DNA from: Prevotella sp. CAG:924
GTDB taxonomy: Bacteria; Bacteroidota; Bacteroidia; Bacteroidales; Bacteroidaceae
Direction of reading: 5' to 3'
Length of the DNA stretch: 15,668 bases
Assembly (NCBI GenBank): GCA_000431975.1
Contig: HF988504.1
Span: forward strand, 1 to 15,668
The position numbers and the translations under genes are program-made. A model generated the notes under the pieces. The model was not told where the DNA came from. It made no database searches and was given only the letters and a program-made list of their open reading frames with translations. This document shows positions 14,130-15,668 of the stretch, one piece after another; the stretch's first letter is position 1, and the number at the start of each line of letters is the position of its first letter.

Positions 14130-14609
14130 ATGAACAAGATACCCTCTTTTACTATAAATCATGAGAAGCTTCTGCGTGGTATTTATGTGTCACGCAAGGA
14201 TGAAGTAGGTGGTGAGGTAGTCACCACATTTGATATCCGGATGAAGGAGCCCAACCGGGAACCGGTGATGCACCCCGGTGCACTCCATACCATCGAGCAC
14301 CTGGCGGCTACCTTCCTTCGCAATGATGCAGAGTGGAAGGATCGCGTTATCTACTGGGGACCGATGGGTTGTCTCACGGGCAACTATCTGTTGCTGCGCG
14401 GTGACCTGCAGTCGGAAGATATTGTCGACCTTATGCGTCGCACGTTCAAGTTTGTTGCGGAGTATGAGGGAGAGATACCGGGTGCGGCTCCCCGCGATTG
14501 TGGAAATTATCTGCTTCATGATCTGCCTATGGCGAAGTGGGAAGCACGTAAGTTCCTTACAGAAGTGCTTGATGACATAAAGCCTGAAAATCTGACTTAC
14601 CCACAATAA
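14130..14609 (+). CDS. luxS: S-ribosylhomocysteine lyase LuxS
   Basis: LuxS splits S-ribosylhomocysteine into homocysteine and 4,5-dihydroxy-2,3-pentanedione, the precursor of autoinducer-2. The 159-residue protein has the metal-binding set H53 and H57 (HTIEH) and C124 (PRDCGNY), the active-site cysteine C81 in GPMGCLTGNY, and the substrate-binding segment DIRMKEPNREPVM. In many LuxS proteins the region after the cysteine is CRTGFY; here it is CLTGNY, a variant I believe is shared by other Bacteroidales, so I do not regard it as inactive. It follows mtnN in pathway order. Its TAA lies inside the stem of the terminator shared with the convergent downstream gene. Confidence 0.97.
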   Translation: MNKIPSFTINHEKLLRGIYVSRKDEVGGEVVTTFDIRMKEPNREPVMHPGALHTIEHLAATFLRNDAEWKDRVIYWGPMGCLTGNYLLLRGDLQSEDIVDLMRRTFKFVAEYEGEIPGAAPRDCGNYLLHDLPMAKWEARKFLTEVLDDIKPENLTYPQ

Positions 14610-14645
14610 GCTAAAAGGCCCGCTTTTGCGGGCCTTTTAGCTTAT
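14606..14645. terminator. Bidirectional terminator luxS / beta-barrel gene
   Basis: A perfect 18-bp stem, 14606-14623 with 14628-14645, core GGCCCGC/GCGGGCC, loop TTTT. The core is flanked by A and T stretches on both sides (AAAAGGCC and GGCCTTTT), so it can act on both strands. It contains the luxS stop codon and ends three bases from the stop codon of the opposing gene. Confidence 0.92.
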
Positions 14646-14647
14646 AA

Positions 14648-15346
14648 TTACAGATTAAACTTATAACCTACAGTGAGATGGAACCCACGGTTCTTGTCAC
14701 CGCTGACCAGCTTGTAGACGTTTGATATGCCGAAATTATACCGGCAATCGATCACGACATTTTCATATTCATAGCTTAGTCCGACAGGGATCGACCAGTC
14801 AGTCTTGTTGAGCAGGGCACTGCTCGACTCGTCCTTTTCCTGAAAGTCACCATAAGAGAAGTCGCCTTCCTTTGAGATGGTTACTGTCTGCTGTCTGTAT
14901 TTTGAACGGCTGCCTAATAGGAAGCCGGGCTGGATTCCGAGTTCGACGGCAAGTCCTTTATAGACATAGACATGGGCCAGGATGGGGATGAGCAGATAGT
15001 CGTTGCACAGTCGTTGATTGCTGTAGGCGGTATAACTTCCGGCTGACAGCCCAGTCAGGTCGGAGTCGTCAAACTGGGCACCCTGACGGGCATACATTGC
15101 TCCGGCAGAGACAGCGACCATATTGCTGATCTGATATTGGAAGTCGATACCGGCTGTTACACCCGAGAGTGACTTGGAGTCCGTACTGAAAGGTTCTTCC
15201 TTATCAGAGGTGAGTATGTTGCTGTAATGTATCTGCATGATAGACACGCCGACTTTCGGGATGATGGAGAAAGTGCCTGCCTGGGGTTGCGCCTGCAGAC
15301 CTACTGTAGCCATGATGGCTGTGAGAAGTATAAGTACTCGCTTCAT
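14648..15346 (-). CDS. Outer-membrane beta-barrel protein, PorT-like
   Basis: A 232-residue secreted protein. The first 19-20 residues (MKRVLILLTAIMATVGLQAQ) form a typical signal peptide with a hydrophobic core and a small-residue cleavage site. The rest shows alternating strands ending with aromatic or hydrophobic residues, the pattern of a small outer-membrane barrel, such as GVTAGIDFQYQISNMVAVSAG, LLIPILAHVYVYKGLAVELGIQPG, IPVGLSYEYENVVIDCRYNFG and the C-terminal FHLTVGYKFNL. This fits the Bacteroidetes 'outer membrane beta-barrel' group (OMP_b-brl_2-like). Function is unknown. No clear -7 box was found upstream. It converges on luxS and diverges from the penicillin-binding protein gene. 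Confidence 0.85.
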   Translation of the reverse strand: MKRVLILLTAIMATVGLQAQPQAGTFSIIPKVGVSIMQIHYSNILTSDKEEPFSTDSKSLSGVTAGIDFQYQISNMVAVSAGAMYARQGAQFDDSDLTGLSAGSYTAYSNQRLCNDYLLIPILAHVYVYKGLAVELGIQPGFLLGSRSKYRQQTVTISKEGDFSYGDFQEKDESSSALLNKTDWSIPVGLSYEYENVVIDCRYNFGISNVYKLVSGDKNRGFHLTVGYKFNL

Positions 15347-15418
15347 AATTTGTAATATATTTATTTTACTATCAAACGGACTTCAGCGCCTAATATTGCA
15401 ACTTTTAAGGTCAATTAG

Positions 15419-15449
15419 TTGCCCTTTCGCTCGGAATTGCTTATTTTTG
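15419..15449 (+). promoter_or_regulatory. Promoter of the PBP1A gene (-33 and -7 boxes)
   Basis: TATTTTTG (15442-15449), followed by CACC, matches TAnnTTTG. TTG at 15419-15421 lies 20 bp upstream, the expected distance for a Bacteroidetes -33 element. This is the only promoter in the window for which both boxes fit. A start near 15453 gives a leader of about 20 nt. Confidence 0.65.
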
Positions 15450-15473
15450 CACCATAAACATTAGTAAACAAAG

Positions 15474-15668
15474 ATGAGAAAATCCTTTGTCCATGTTCTT
15501 TGGATCCTTCTCGGTTCGGTAACGGGAATAACGGTGTTGCTGTTTTTCCTTATTTGGTTTGGCGTCATTGGCTATTCGCCTGATGTCGACAATCTGCAGA
15601 ACCCTATCAATAAATCGGCTTCACAGGTGATCTCTGCCGATGGAAAAGTACTCGGCACTTGGAATGCC
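15474..15668 (+). CDS. Penicillin-binding protein 1A-like, 5' part only
   Basis: From the ATG at 15474 the frame stays open to the window edge (65 codons, no stop). The protein begins MRKSFVHVLWILLG, a basic residue pair then a membrane anchor spanning roughly 8-33, followed by GYSPDVDNLQNPINKSASQV and ISADGKVLGTW, the start of class A penicillin-binding proteins of Bacteroidetes (the segment just before the glycosyltransferase-51 domain). Such enzymes polymerise and cross-link peptidoglycan in the periplasm. The catalytic domains lie beyond the window, so the class rests on the N-terminal sequence only. It has its own promoter and diverges from the beta-barrel gene. Confidence 0.82.
   Translation, partial: MRKSFVHVLWILLGSVTGITVLLFFLIWFGVIGYSPDVDNLQNPINKSASQVISADGKVLGTWNA

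Noticed and set aside
1..15668. tRNA, rRNA, CRISPR, riboswitch or defence genes
   Set aside because: Scanned for cloverleaf-like ends, regularly spaced repeats, and preQ1 or SAH riboswitch-like leaders before queA and mtnN/luxS; none was visible.

Overview
The window looks like a core-genome stretch of a Bacteroidales bacterium, most likely Prevotella or a close relative; this is inferred from gene content and style, not from a marker search. Evidence: a DUF3098 gene next to ftsX and uppP, a GSCFA-domain protein, a long Bacteroidetes-type YfhO protein, a QueA with two insertions, an outer-membrane beta-barrel protein of the Bacteroidetes PorT-like kind, weak or absent Shine-Dalgarno sequences, and Bacteroidetes -7 promoter boxes (TAnnTTTG, often as TAnnTTTGCA) upstream of several genes. 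Seventeen protein genes are supported, one of them cut by the right edge. I saw no rRNA, tRNA, CRISPR array, phage or intact insertion sequence.

Layout. Positions 1-324 hold no gene but contain inverted repeats. Two minus-strand genes follow (COG0731-like radical SAM protein, then a GNAT acetyltransferase). Diverging from them on the plus strand is an envelope/tRNA-modification cluster: ftsX, DUF3098, uppP, truB and queA, ended by a terminator; folK follows and shares a bidirectional terminator with convergent rpsO. rpsO and typA diverge from back-to-back promoters, and rpsO has a leader of about 110 nt. After the typA terminators comes a 460-bp gene-free region carrying a pair of 20-bp inverted repeats about 154 bp end to end, which looks like a MITE or IS remnant. 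A minus-strand operon follows: yfhO, a Nudix hydrolase gene overlapping it by 17 nt, and a GSCFA gene. mtnN and luxS then lie head to tail on the plus strand; an 18-bp-stem bidirectional terminator separates luxS from a convergent outer-membrane beta-barrel gene. The window ends in the first 65 codons of a class A penicillin-binding protein.

How the genes fit together. FtsX and UppP serve division and undecaprenyl-phosphate recycling for peptidoglycan, and the PBP1A-like protein at the right edge is a peptidoglycan polymerase. TruB and QueA modify tRNA; S15 and TypA act on the ribosome. MtnN and LuxS perform consecutive steps of S-adenosylhomocysteine recycling (SAH to S-ribosylhomocysteine to homocysteine plus DPD, the AI-2 precursor). 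YfhO, the Nudix enzyme and the GSCFA protein are co-transcribed but their shared purpose is not known. I found no clear new multi-gene system. The most unusual items are the MITE-like element, the possible pseudoknot and small upstream ORF in the rpsO leader, the predicted near-leaderless mtnN transcript, and the mirrored promoter boxes between the radical SAM gene and ftsX.
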